NCBI RefSeq assembly: GCF_023101765.2 | Contig: NC_064230.1 | Span: 1,984,001 to 2,048,000 of the forward strand | From: Spodoptera frugiperda | Lineage: Eukaryota > Arthropoda > Insecta > Lepidoptera > Noctuidae | Length of the DNA: 64,000 nucleotides | Direction of reading: 5' to 3' | In this document: positions 40,201-45,606 of the stretch, in pieces | Layout of the letters: each line of letters begins with the position of its first letter | How positions within the stretch are numbered: the stretch's first letter is position 1 | The notes under the pieces: generated by a model | The model's database searches: none | The model's input: the letters and a program-made list of their open reading frames with translations, nothing else | Told to the model about the DNA's origin: nothing | Made by a program: the position numbers and the translations under genes

Positions 40201-43200
40201 AAGTAATACTAATTGATATTCAGGCAGATTGGATTGGACTTCCGTCGAGCATAGTAACTTGTAAAACGTGTCAATTATTCAATATATCTTTCTTTTAGCA
40301 TATTAAATAGTTTTTTTTTAAAACCATCTTCCGACCCGCTCCGTAACAGCGCGCAAGGGTAGCTCGCCGCCCGACCACAACCAGGCCCATGCGTAAGTAC
40401 TGTAAGAGCCATCGGACCACTACAGATGGTGCCCAGTAGAATTGATGCCGATCCGGACGTACAAATACAAGACGGACATTAAAATAAAAAGTACCCGTAT
40501 TTAAATTCTGAAATCCCACCCTTTTGCCTCCCCCATGGCGGGGGAAGTCATTGGAGGACTTTCCCGACTCAAAAAAAGAAAAAGAAAAAGAGCGTGAAAT
40601 CCCAAAAGATCCGCAACGCACTTGTAGCGCCTCAGATATCCGGAGCTGCGGACTACCTAACGGGATACCAGGGCTCCGGCTCGAAAAGCAGGAGTAGAAA
40701 CGGGGTCCCTCTCGCCTCGCCAAACGTGGGAGAAGTCACTGGATGATTACCCCCTGAAAAAATCCCTTATCATGACAAAAACGAGACATACTCTCCTACC
40801 TGTGATCCTCGATGAAGTCCAGAGCATCCTGCACGGTGTCCCGCATGTAGTTGTCGAGGTCCCGGTATACTTCGGGCAGCTGATCCTCCGTCGGCTTGCC
40901 ATCGTACTCTATGATCAGCTCCCGAGGCTTACTCACTGACGCTGACATCCTGAAAGTAATTGTTGTATAGTAAATTAAATTTCACCTTACTATTTATTAT
41001 CTACTAGCTACTTCCGCGAGGATTCACCCGCTCTGCTTGGCTCCTATTGGTCATAGCGTGATGTTTTATAGCTTATAGCCTTCCTCAATAAATGCACTAT
41101 CCAACACAAAAGTAATTATTCAAATTGAACGCGCTAATCACTGAGACTACTGGTCCGATTTGAATAATTATTTTTGTGTTGAATAGTCCATGTATCGAGG
41201 AAGGTTATAGGCTATAAAACATCACGCTACGATGAATAGGAACCGAGCAGAGCGGGTGAAACCGCGCGGAAGTAGCTAGTCTATAATATAAAAATAAGTC
41301 GGGATTTCCTTCCTGACGCTATAACTCCAGAACGCACGAACCGATTTCCACGGTTTTACATTCGTTGGAAAGATATCGGGCTCCGTGAGGTTTATAGCAA
41401 AGAAAATTCAGGAAAATTTCCAAGAGAAAAGCAGGAAGACGGGGACAAACATTGGTGGCGAAAGGGAGTTCACCGAGTTTGCTAGTAAAATCTAGGTGGT
41501 CTCTGGTTCGGTTCCCGGGTCAAGCAAAGTATTACTGAGCTTTTTCGGTTTTTCGAAAATTTCGCAGTGTTTGATTTTCAGTAATACGGAGTCTGGAAAT
41601 GTGCCCAGTACATGGCAATAGGCTCACCCCCTATTACATGGTACTTACAACAAAAATAGAGAAAAGTGTATGTACATTGTGTGGCGGCATTACATGCCGT
41701 AATGTGCACCTCTGCCTACCACATCAGGTATAAAAAGCACACACGACACGGATGAAAATCCTAGTATGGGACAAAGTTTTTAAAGAATAAAACATAACTT
41801 TATTACAACTTTCGTGAGACATACTAAATTAATTATTTTTATTATATGTTATCGGCTTACTCACATAACTGTTTGACGAGGAACTAGACTAGTTTCAAGC
41901 CATGCTAGAGGCTCATGAATATAAGCCAGCAAACAGTTACATGAGTAAAGCGATAACATAATAATTAATTTAGAATAAAACATGAAATATATCTCAAGGG
42001 AACGCGGACAAAGCCGTTGATAGAAGCTAGTAAACAAACAAATACCTTTTCCCCCCATCAATATCTTCAGCCAAATCCATTTGGCAGCACAACTCTTTCT
42101 CCAACTCTTCAATCTTCCACTCAAGCTTCTCATACATATCAAAATCATCCAAATTCTTATAAACGCCAATCTCCTCTATCTCCGTCCCTTTCGCACGTTC
42201 GAAAACCCTATGCTCCGTCTCACTCACTCCTTCCGAAGACGGAGTCATCGAATCATCTGCTATCTCTTTCTCTCTTAGAGAAACTGTGTTTTCTTTCTCT
42301 TTCTCGCTTAGAGAAACTGTGTTTTCTTTCTCTTTCTCGCTTAGAGAAACTGTGTTTTCTTTCTCTTTCTCGCTTAGAGAAACTGTGTCTTCTTTCTCTT
42401 TCTCGCTTGTAGAAATTGTGTCTTCTTTCTCTTTCTCGCTTTGTTCTGCTGTCTCTTTCTTGTCTTCGGTGTCTTTTTTCGAGTTGAATAGTGGGTAAGT
42501 AAGGGCTAAGATGATTGGTTGATCAGTTTTTGAGCATTCTTTGTAGGTGCGCATGATCTGTGAATAAATATAATTTAAATATCAATATCATTAATTTAAA
42601 TCTTAGAATCCCTCCTTTCGCCTTGGGCGAGGCGGAAGAAGTCATTGGATGATTTCCCCCCTCAAAAACAAGAAAAGAAAGAGAGAGTGAGAGACGGCAC
42701 GAAAGGTCCGCAACGCACTTGTAACGCCTCAGATAAGTTTATCAGAGAAACGATAAAAACATGAACAATTATATAGGGTGACTGGAAATTAGTGAACGAT
42801 ATTTAAACACGTGATTGTACTCATGATTACAAACAACTTTCCCGAAGAAACTTTATTTTTGTATACTCATTAGTTTTATTTTTATCACAAAAAAATGTCC
42901 CACAATATTATTATAAAACTAGCGACCCGCCTCAGCTTCGCATGGGTGTAATGGTGATATAATATGCATGTATTATACATATAAACTTTCCTCTTGAATC
43001 ACTCTATCTATTGAAACAACCGCATCAAAATCCGTTGCATAGTTCTAAAGATTTAAGCATACAAAGGGACATAGGGACAGAGATAGCGACTTTTTTATGA
43101 AACACGTAAACGAGCAGATGTATCACCTAATGGTAAGCAATCGCCGTCGCCCATGGACACTTGAAACACCAGAGGCGTTACAAGTGTATTGCCGGCTTTT

Positions 43201-45606
43201 TGGGGGTTAGGAATTTAAGGGTTGTTGTTCGGGAATCGGGGATTGGGAAGATTGGGAAAGGGGGAATTGTGCCACCGGTAACCTCACTCACACAACGAAA
43301 CACAACGGAAGCGTTGTTTCACGTCGGTTTTCTGTGAGGCCGTGGTATCACTCCGGTCGAGCCGGCCCATTCATTAGTTATTATAAAATGTACTTACATA
43401 TTTCAAATCTTCATCCTTGTAGATTAGATGGCAACTGTCCACAATCAGCACGTTGATGTTACTCATAGACAATAACTCCTCCTCTAGTATCCGTTTTAAG
43501 ACCGCTGAAGTGCATATTACTACCTGAAAATATCGTAAAGGTATTTAATGTAGTAGTAGTATACAGTACAGTTCGACTGCACGGTTAGTGCGGTGGCTGG
43601 GCAACTGGCTGCCGCGCAACAGGTAGCGGGTTCGATTCCCGCACGGAGCAACGCTTTGTGTGATCCACAAATTGTTGTTTCGGGTCTGTGTGTCATGTGT
43701 ATGTGAACTTGTATGTTTGTAAACGCACCCGCGACACAGGAGAAAATCCTAGTGTGGGGCAACGTTTTTTTTTACCAAAGAAAAAGAAAGAAAGAAAGTA
43801 TGGAGATCACTCATATGATTTAAATTAAACTACAAGTAGTACTCGTCCACAGAATCATAATACAACTAAATATTTCAACGAAAACAGAAAAAAAAATTTT
43901 TCAAAGTAAATAATAAATTGATCAAGTATTCAATTCTGTGTAAACAGCTTCATGTTTCTTGACCACAGAAGAGCTGTAATGTTGTAGATTGTCTAAGAAT
44001 GTTACGGACATGCGGCGCGGCTGTTATAATGCCGTATTTGTAAAGTGTTCAAATTAGCTCAAAGAGAATATTGCACTTTTTGGCTTAACTACTGGGCCTA
44101 TTTCGCACATTTTTCGTATATCGTCAGCCAAGATGATAACAAATATGTGGTTTAAATTAAGTCATAAGAGGTCTCCCCATATGGTATAATCTGTATAATC
44201 TGTACTAATATTATAAAGCTGAAGAGTTTGTTTGAACGCGCTAATCTCCGGAACTACTGGTCCGAATTGAATAATTCTTTTTGCGTTGGATAGTACATTT
44301 ATCGAGGAAGGCTATAGGCTATAAAACATCACACTATGACCAATAGGAGCCGAGCAGAGCGGGTGAAACCGCGCGGAAGTAGCTAGTGTATTTATACAAG
44401 GGTCGATTTATACTAGCGCAGAGTCGAAGCGTATCAAAGCGTCTATCCAAAACTGAACATAGCAAATTCAACCTTAACTCCACAGCGTAACGCACACATT
44501 ACTTCTGAGATTTTAATAAGGCATTCTTCGGAATTCGTGCGTTTGCGCGCGAACAACGCTTCGACTCTGCGCTAGTATAAATTGACCCTTACGCTGTGGA
44601 GTTAAGGTTGAATTTGTTATGTGCAGTTTTGGATAGACGCTTCGATGCGCTTCGACTCTGCGCTAGTATAAATTGACCCTTACGCTGTGGAGTTAAGGTT
44701 GAATTTGTTATGTGCAGTTTTGGATAGACGCTTCGATGCGCTTCGACTCTGCGCTAGAATAAATTGACCCTTACGCTGTGGAGTTAAGGTTGAATTTAGC
44801 CACTAAAGCCATGGCTTATACATTGTATTTCCACTCACCTCTTTAGTCTCCAGCTCAGCCATCCAGTCATAGACCTCATCATAAGTCTGCGCGGCCACCG
44901 TACCAAGGTCCGTGAGTATCTTCAGCTCGAACGCTACTACTTGCACTCGGGACGCTCTCGTTATGTATATCGAGCGCTTACTGCCTTCGAATAGAGAGCT
45001 GGAAGAGATAAAAGAATTTTAAGTGTGGGAGAGCCATGCTTCGGTACGAATGAGCCGGCTCGATCGGAGTGATACCACGGCCGAGCAGAAAACCGACGTG
45101 AAACAACACTTGCGTTGTGTTTCGTTTGTGAATAAGGTTACCAGAGGCCCAATTCCCCTCTTCCCAATCCCCTATTCCCCAACAACCTTTAAATTCCTAA
45201 CCCCCAAATGGCGAGCAACGCACTTGTAACGCCGGATGGCTCCTGACTAAAATCCGTGATTGCACAGCAGTCTCGAAAATAAAAGATAATAGGAAAGTAT
45301 GTAAAGCCTTTGGTTCTGCACCTGACCTCTCTCGGCAGTCATGCCAGTAGACCGTCCCATTGGGTTCAGAGCGTGAGGGAACAGAGAGTGCTCCTGACTT
45401 TGAATATATTTTGTGCACTATAAGAATTTATTATAGTCTCTTATTACATACCCGCGGATCTGATGAGCTTTTTCATAGAGTAGCCGGACGGGTATGAAGC
45501 TAGCGTACTCCACGGCGAGGATGTTCTTGGTGGAGGCTGCGGCGGCCAGCCGGGCGCCGCCCTCCGCCGCCGTGAAGCGGGAACAGCAGGCGTCCATCAT
45601 TGCTAC
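279..45606 (-). CDS. Dcr-1: Dicer-1 endoribonuclease (34 exons traced; 3' end off the window)
   Basis: Dicer-1 cuts pre-miRNA hairpins into miRNA duplexes in the cytoplasm. Exons on the minus strand, 5' to 3': 45606-45452, 44998-44839, 43523-43398, 42557-42046, 40949-40800, 39794-39676, 38753-37894, 36836-36703, 35635-35531, 34632-34500, 33726-32960, 32138-31979, 30839-30734, 30021-29888, 29287-29122, 28545-28401, 27262-27146, 26594-26485, 25015-24859, 23692-23566, 22271-22093, 19636-19466, 17202-17064, 13202-13114, 12694-12556, 11081-10967, 10099-9997, 9578-9487, 8322-8156, 7210-6686, 6313-6161, 2194-2057, 1309-1213, 460-279. Every junction is GT/AG and the phases chain without a stop (6,732 nt). 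Seen: PAZ-region motif LLDVDHTSARLN, connector motif KQILVPELC, RNase IIIa motif ERLETIGDSFLKF and DKSIADCVEALIGAYL. It is Dicer-1 rather than Dicer-2 because these match the Dcr-1 family and the helicase motifs are decayed. RNase IIIb and the dsRBD are missing only because the window ends. The start codon is uncertain; the first ATG of the first traced exon is at 45600. Confidence 0.95.
538..783. mobile_element. MITE with TTAA ends
   Basis: TTAAGGTAAGCGTCCACAGG at the left and TGTGGACTCTTACCTTAA at the right form terminal inverted repeats with TTAA at both outer ends, as in piggyBac-type elements. A second copy at 8727-8917 (GTAAGCGTCCACAGGCCCGC to GATGCGGGCCTATGGACGC) has inserted into a family A SINE and splits it. 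Confidence 0.8.
821..1160 (-). mobile_element. tRNA-derived SINE, family A
   Basis: Head (on the minus strand) with A-box-like TTGGTCGAGTGGT and tail CCTACCCCTTCGGGGAT. It ends about 50 bp from Dcr-1 exon 1309-1213. A clean plus-strand copy with B-box-like GGGTTAGATTCCC is at 6357-6650. Others: 8360-8646 (-), 8690-9120 (+, split by a MITE), 13637-13710, 16990-17035, 17645-17822 (-), 28630-28820 (-), 32520-32682 (-), 34960-35200 (-), 41505-41740 (+), 51215-51292 (-), 54797-55085 (+), 60120-60330 (-, decayed). Confidence 0.85.
3000..4640. repeat. Repeat-filled intron stretch left of the Helitron
   Basis: Holds fragments of common moth repeats: ATTATAAATGTGAAA...GAACCGATTTCGATGAAATTTGG at 3340-3530 (also at 3845-3900, 22,860-22,990, 25,830-25,930 and 56,140-56,320), a short TGCTATTGGATA repeat (3,243-3,320), and two near-repeats at 3,530-3,610 and 3,670-3,760. 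I see no exon here. Confidence 0.6.
4660..6140 (+). mobile_element. Decayed autonomous Helitron
   Basis: Broken frames give pieces that match the N-terminal part of animal Helitron Rep/helicase proteins: a basic start RRTSLGRRTRNTARKK with a poly-basic/Gln run (4778-4970), CCASGQVKLTPLVPPPEPLHSL (5080-5140, split by translation but in one frame), the block YHQSGFLLPVPVEDC...FLQIYFMDNS (5640-5715), and ALDRMPSDNHKIVIRTDKAP (5830-5900). The 3' end is a small GC hairpin followed by CTAG (6137-6140) and T, as in Helitrons. Frameshifts and stops make it inactive; the helicase half is gone. It ends 20 bp before the splice donor side of the Dcr-1 RNase IIIa exon at 6161. Confidence 0.85.
7440..8150. 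other. Dcr-1 intron between exons 8322-8156 and 7210-6686
   Basis: Apart from the MITE core at 7590-7745 I see only non-coding DNA; 7,740-8,040 has several GCGAG/CTCGC motifs in both senses that could pair, but no clear ends. Confidence 0.5.
8156..13202 (-). CDS. Dcr-1: Dcr-1 exons 24-29: acidic/lysine-rich linker before RNase IIIa
   Basis: Exons 13202-13114, 12694-12556, 11081-10967, 10099-9997, 9578-9487 and 8322-8156, about residues 1642-1877. Composition is mostly Asp/Glu/Lys/Ser (for example EKNDKKKDEEESKKELKEK). The block FEIGTWSNDMA is the clearest match to insect Dcr-1; SDLDSDDTDLDYEGSDED is a strongly acidic run. The acceptor at 12694 is a NAGCAG tandem, so it can shift by one codon. 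This region is disordered and fast-evolving in the family, which makes individual exon edges less certain than in the domains, although phases fit. Confidence 0.85.
9620..9952. mobile_element. Palindromic MITE in a Dcr-1 intron
   Basis: Begins TCTAAAAGTATCTGCAACGG and ends near CCGTGACAGATAATTTTAGGA; the middle carries AAGTTAAATAAACATTGACTC in inverse form. A second copy is at 36293-36510. Confidence 0.7.
10160..10280. mobile_element. Short hairpin MITE (CTGCCGTACTCAAAG family)
   Basis: Inverted ends AACTGCCGTACTCAAAGTCA and GTCTCTGAGTGCGGCAGT with ATTTAATGGTTACTTAA just inside. Longer relatives with an extra 300 bp core (ATTAGACACGTATTTTT...) are at 33905-34322 and 52872-53235; a short one is at 55268-55397. 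The core alone recurs at 7590-7745, 11870-11985 and 45830-45960. Confidence 0.75.
10641..10870 (+). repeat. Inverted copy of the end of Dcr-1 exon 30839-30734 plus its intron
   Basis: Read on the plus strand, 10641-10664 carries the codons for QLMPIG and the following GTAAGTGG donor. It continues through CCTAACTATTA, GGTCAAAGCA, GGCTACTGCTAGC and a family D repeat. The minus strand from 30750 down to 30420 has the same series in the same order, with an extra A-rich insert near 30615-30710. So an exon tail, intron and repeat exist twice in opposite orientation about 20 kb apart. Confidence 0.8.
12174..12510. mobile_element. pogo/Tigger-like MITE
   Basis: Ends CAGTAGGAACTCGATTATCC and GGTTAATCGAGTTTCTGCTG with nearby TA; inner GATTATCCGGA motifs repeat near both ends. 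Such CAGT...CTCGATTA ends are typical of pogo-type Tc1/mariner elements. Confidence 0.7.
13335..13625 (+). mobile_element. Interspersed repeat, family D
   Basis: Shared blocks: ATGACTTCTCCCGCCTTG, GGCGAGAGGGAGTGTCA, ACCACCCCGTTCCTACTCCTG, AGGTAGTCCGCAGCTCCGG. Other copies: 2355-2480 (+), 9190-9345 (+), 10745-10870 (+), 17960-18290 (+, interrupted), 25935-26215 (+), 30420-30545 (-), 37500-37690 (+), 40500-40760 (-), 51020-51165 (-). In this copy it is followed by a family A SINE fragment. Confidence 0.82.
13719..16995. mobile_element. 3.3 kb fold-back element with DDE transposase remnants
   Basis: The two halves are inverted repeats of each other. Examples: 13893-14165 (+) against 16489-16803 (-); the ACAGGGTGACTTTGAATTCG start near 14269 against its complement near 16175-16196; 14815-14970 against 15450-15625. 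Only about 280 bp near 15,085-15,365 is unpaired. The inner parts of both arms translate to pieces like GQWLDTLVPRRYI and VRQWSKTLI...NLTPVDF, which resemble the C-terminal end of a mariner/Tc1-type (DDE) transposase. The ends match a small MITE found at 33767-33898 and 59008-59148, so the large element may sit inside that MITE. The right arm holds an extra 240 bp hairpin with a (CCGT)n core near 16,290. Confidence 0.9.
17064..19636 (-). CDS. Dcr-1: Dcr-1 exons 22-23: connector after PAZ
   Basis: Exons 19636-19466 and 17202-17064, about residues 1538-1642. The first starts YVNRKGVALPVSS and carries KQILVPELC, HPFAAPLWF and LPCVLYR; the second carries LIADEIRRAV, FQWPALDFGWSLAE. These match the connector helix and following block of animal Dicers, linking PAZ to the RNase III core. 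The 2.3 kb intron between them contains eight further copies of the last 114 nt of exon 19636-19466 with its donor. Confidence 0.94.
17555..17890. mobile_element. MITE interrupted by a SINE
   Basis: The left end GCGCATTCCAATAACCTACC with TACCAGAGGTAGAATTTTGA and the right end TCAAAATTCTACCTCTGGTA with GGTAGGTTATTGAAATGCGC are inverted repeats. Between them, a family A SINE (17645-17822, minus) has inserted, flanked by TGTATGGAGC on both sides (target duplication). Confidence 0.85.
18347..19579. repeat. Nine identical 137 bp tandem copies containing a Dcr-1 exon end
   Basis: The period is exactly 137 bp and the block is exactly nine units (1,233 bp); I saw no mismatch between units. On the minus strand each unit holds the last 114 nt (38 codons) of exon 19636-19466, its AG/GTACTG donor and 23 bp of intron. 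Only the highest-coordinate unit (19443-19579) is attached to the rest of the exon. The other eight sit in the intron. Reading through a unit meets an in-frame TGA just after the donor, so retention would end the protein. Either a very recent expansion or an assembly error. Confidence 0.97.
20175..20535. mobile_element. MITE with AGAGACCCCGCAGA ends
   Basis: Left AAGAGACCCCGCAGACATAC (from about 20,200) and right AATCTGCGGGGTCTCTAATAG near 20,515-20,535 are inverted; GTTGGCCAACTATCG near the left is matched by CGGCCAACTAG near the right. Confidence 0.7.
20556..21417. mobile_element. Shorter fold-back relative of the 13.7-17.0 kb element
   Basis: Begins TAGTCCGGTCATTATACGATA and ends with the matching complement before GACCGGACT near 21,417. 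It has the same central hairpin (CCCAACAGTTTCG... around a (GGAC)n microsatellite at about 20,785-20,815) as 16,195-16,435. The left arm is shortened between about 20,630 and 20,635 relative to the right arm. No transposase fragment is left. Confidence 0.85.
21494..21775 (+). mobile_element. SINE-like repeat, family E
   Basis: Starts GGCCACTGCTGACCAAAG, includes TTGAGCATTAATCACCACGC and ends TCATGCATGAGAAGCGGACG...TCCGGGCCACTACG. Other copies: 10310-10560 (-), 58664-58970 (+), and a head fragment at 224-268. The GGTTTCGAGCC block could be a decayed B-box. Confidence 0.75.
21948..22067 (-). CDS. Dcr-1: Possible extra Dcr-1 exon: 40-codon partial copy of the PAZ-end exon
   Basis: The stretch repeats the 3' part of exon 22271-22093, from the DYYSTKYGV codons through the same CCTAG/GTGAG donor. 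Over about 105 bp I see two differences, both synonymous (ACT/ACC, CAA/CAG). It is preceded on the minus strand by a pyrimidine-rich CTCTTTTCAG acceptor. From that acceptor it is 120 nt long, enters and leaves in the same phase as the upstream exon's end, and is open: WGIIYP followed by the duplicated 34 residues. Inclusion would add 40 residues to the protein without a frameshift; skipping gives the normal PAZ end. Only RNA data can tell whether it is used. It may be an intronic relic. Confidence 0.4.
   Translation of the reverse strand: MGYNIPRLLQHEVRSDPHAERPTPARRGPYFRQAQSAYT
22093..27262 (-). CDS. Dcr-1: Dcr-1 exons 17-21: PAZ domain
   Basis: Exons 27262-27146, 26594-26485, 25015-24859, 23692-23566 and 22271-22093, about residues 1308-1539. 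Visible blocks: FPVYTRSGEVRVSVEHVP just before PAZ, FMRFVFAEVLRVRR, IDIDWDFLELI, VTPWYRNQDQPQ, FFLVAEICWNLTP, DYYSTKYGV, and LLDVDHTSARLNLLTP. PAZ binds the 2-nt 3' overhang of pre-miRNA, and the spacing to RNase III sets product length. The last exon has a partial in-frame duplicate just downstream at 22067-21948. Confidence 0.94.
24390..24835. mobile_element. Palindromic MITE with about 60 bp inverted ends
   Basis: GGGACTTCTAACCCGTTAAG with the following CTGAGTACTACATCTAA on the left is repeated inverted at 24755-24815. It lies in the Dcr-1 intron between exons 25015-24859 and 23692-23566; its right edge is about 25 bp from the exon 24859 donor. Confidence 0.8.
25444..25775. mobile_element. 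Palindromic MITE (CCACCAGAGATGTGCTAT ends)
   Basis: Left TCCACCAGAGATGTGCTATA and right ATAGCACATCTCTGGTGGAA are inverted repeats. A related decayed piece is at 49610-49740. Confidence 0.75.
28401..30021 (-). CDS. Dcr-1: Dcr-1 exons 14-16: platform region
   Basis: Exons 30021-29888, 29287-29122 and 28545-28401, about residues 1160-1308. The conserved anchors are RPGTTKRRQYYYKR, AFTDCQP and RYNTRGRRLHAPQ, matching the stretch of Dicer between DUF283 and PAZ that forms the platform around the 5'-phosphate end of the substrate. A Ser/Asp/Glu/Lys-rich insert (IDPETLEIDSDVEAS onward) lies in the middle exon. Phases are 0/1, 2/2 and onward, all consistent. Confidence 0.88.
29345..29480. mobile_element. 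Short palindromic MITE
   Basis: GTTTGCTTTACGTTTAACGA and TAGACATAAAGCAAAC with GAAACGAGA/TCTCGTTTCGA form a hairpin. It lies about 60 bp upstream (in transcript sense) of the acceptor of exon 29287-29122. Confidence 0.65.
30734..32138 (-). CDS. Dcr-1: Dcr-1 exons 12-13: Dicer dimerisation (DUF283) domain
   Basis: Exons 32138-31979 and 30839-30734, about residues 1071-1160. Visible conserved blocks are YCGKLPSDTFTRLAPQWW, RLPLNCPVKYNIV, GHPMPTKVLARRMVALQAC and GELDNQLMPIG, in the order found in DUF283 of animal Dicers. In Dcr-1 this domain helps bind the dsRNA-binding partner and the pre-miRNA. The 3' parts of both exons have extra partial copies elsewhere in the gene (31721-31814 and, inverted, 10641-10657). 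Confidence 0.93.
31134..31640. repeat. GGTTGGTYGGTCGATC satellite
   Basis: About 500 bp of 4-nt-based units (GGTT, GGTC, GATC) in higher-order strings. A second block is at 31817-31922, so the two satellite blocks bracket the partial Dcr-1 exon copy 31721-31814. All frames are open on the plus strand because the units lack stops; I see no gene in it. Confidence 0.95.
31721..31814 (-). pseudogene. Partial copy of Dcr-1 exon 32138-31979
   Basis: This stretch repeats 31979-32072 (94 bp) with one visible mismatch, including the GTG/GTAAGT donor. The upstream end breaks into a GGTC/GATC satellite, so the first part of the exon is missing and I see no acceptor that would keep the frame. The intron sequence on its donor side is also similar to that beside the true exon but more diverged. 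Confidence 0.85.
32140..32350. mobile_element. Hairpin MITE (CTAACATTAGAACTTA family)
   Basis: ACTGACATGGTCACTAACAC and the stem CCATGTTTATTCATTTTGGC/TAAAATGAATAAACATGG around an ATTTCGGCACTGTTGC-type loop. Related copies: 30080-30185, 35665-35830, 60705-60790. Confidence 0.7.
32960..33726 (-). CDS. Dcr-1: Dcr-1 exon 11: long low-complexity linker between helicase and dimerisation domain
   Basis: One 767 nt exon (about residues 816-1072). It opens with the Cys cluster KCGCGIQ, continues as an Asn/Asp/Thr- and then Lys/Asp/Ser-rich stretch with repeated DKDKS motifs, and ends with a second Cys cluster (CNKCFNTKLNGVCLC) and ALINR. The last residues join the next exon to give the conserved INRYCGKLPSDTF of the Dicer dimerisation domain. 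Fly Dcr-1 also has a long acidic insertion here, but the sequence is not conserved, so this is a rapidly evolving linker. The Cys pairs could bind a metal; that is inference only. Confidence 0.9.
34500..45606 (-). CDS. Dcr-1: Dcr-1 exons 1-10: degenerate DExD/H helicase region
   Basis: These ten exons give about residues 1-816. The order matches Dicer helicase: a motif I region (AAAASTKN), a motif II region reading VLIVDSCH, a motif III region (ILALTYPLFN), an insertion domain (exons 40949-40800 and 39794-39676), and a C-terminal lobe with CNLLLATSALEEGIDLPRCN followed by YRSYGLCRGRARAP. In active Dicers motif I is GxGKT, motif II is DECH, and the QxxGRxxR motif keeps its glutamine. Here they read STKN, DSCH and LCRGRAR. 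Known of the family: insect Dcr-1 has lost helicase ATP dependence, so I infer this domain is structural. Exon 42557-42046 holds an 11-residue repeat insertion. Exon 38753-37894 holds a long Asp/Ser/Lys-rich insertion of about 150 residues before the conserved DALCGIVF. Confidence 0.93.
35825..36205. repeat. Unclassified interspersed repeat in a Dcr-1 intron
   Basis: Starts AACTAGCGGACCCGACAGAC and ends near CAGTGACATACACACTTACAG and a TATATA run; such ends are common in moth Helitron-like and RTE-like remnants. No coding sequence. Confidence 0.5.
36891..37105 (+). mobile_element. Lep1-type non-autonomous Helitron
   Basis: Typical copy: starts TCTATACTAATATTATA, has a GTTTGTTTGATT microsatellite, the block AACTACTGGTCCGATTT, GAGGAAGGCTATAGGCTATAAAACATC, and ends GCGCGGAAGTAGCTAGT. 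Other copies: 32718-32942, 34709-34895, 39438-39647, 44203-44389 and partial ones at 1385-1655 (-), 40998-41280 (fragments in both orientations) and 46217-46340. None codes for protein. Confidence 0.88.
42270..42450 (-). repeat. In-frame 33 bp minisatellite inside Dcr-1
   Basis: Within exon 42557-42046, about five to six units of 33 bp encode SEKEKENTVSL-type repeats (later units vary to SEKEKEDTVSL and SEKEKEDTIST). The central units are almost identical in DNA. The repeat lies between the conserved LTYPLFN and the helical block KIEELEKELCCQ, a loop in other Dicers. Confidence 0.92.
43090..43375 (+). mobile_element. Interspersed repeat, family C (about 300-400 bp)
   Basis: Opens AAACGAGCAGA...ATCACCTRATGGTAAGCAATCGCCG, contains a G-rich GGGGATTGGGAAGATTGGG stretch, and ends CGTGGTATCACTCCGGTCGAGCCGG. 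It sits inside a Helitron-like repeat (42,925-43,095). Other copies: 12885-13108 (+), 17245-17495 (-), 19700-20005 (-), 22350-22625 (+), 23870-24035 (-), 29575-29850 (+), 30915-31090 (-), 35330-35460 (+), 45020-45235 (-), 47935-48120 (-), 62605-62900 (+), 62930-63070 (-). No coding capacity. Confidence 0.85.
43572..43770 (+). mobile_element. tRNA-derived SINE, family B
   Basis: Head GCACGGTTAGTGCGGTGGCTGG and B-box GCGGGTTCGATTCCCGC, body with CACAAATTGTTGTTTCGGG, tail GGAGAAAATCCTAGTGTGGG and then a T-rich end. Other copies: 2529-2705 (-), 7285-7430 (-), 11136-11228 (-), 11535-11620 (-), 23085-23275 (+), 25138-25316 (-). Confidence 0.87.
44397..44800. repeat. 91 bp tandem repeat with an inverted arm
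   Basis: CTTCGACTCTGCGCTAG starts at 44559, 44650 and 44741 (period 91), each followed by ACCCTTACGCTGTGGAGTTA. The stretch 44397-44495 holds the same sequence inverted, so the whole is probably a MITE whose right arm has been tandemly amplified. It ends about 40 bp before exon 44998-44839's donor side. Confidence 0.85.
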
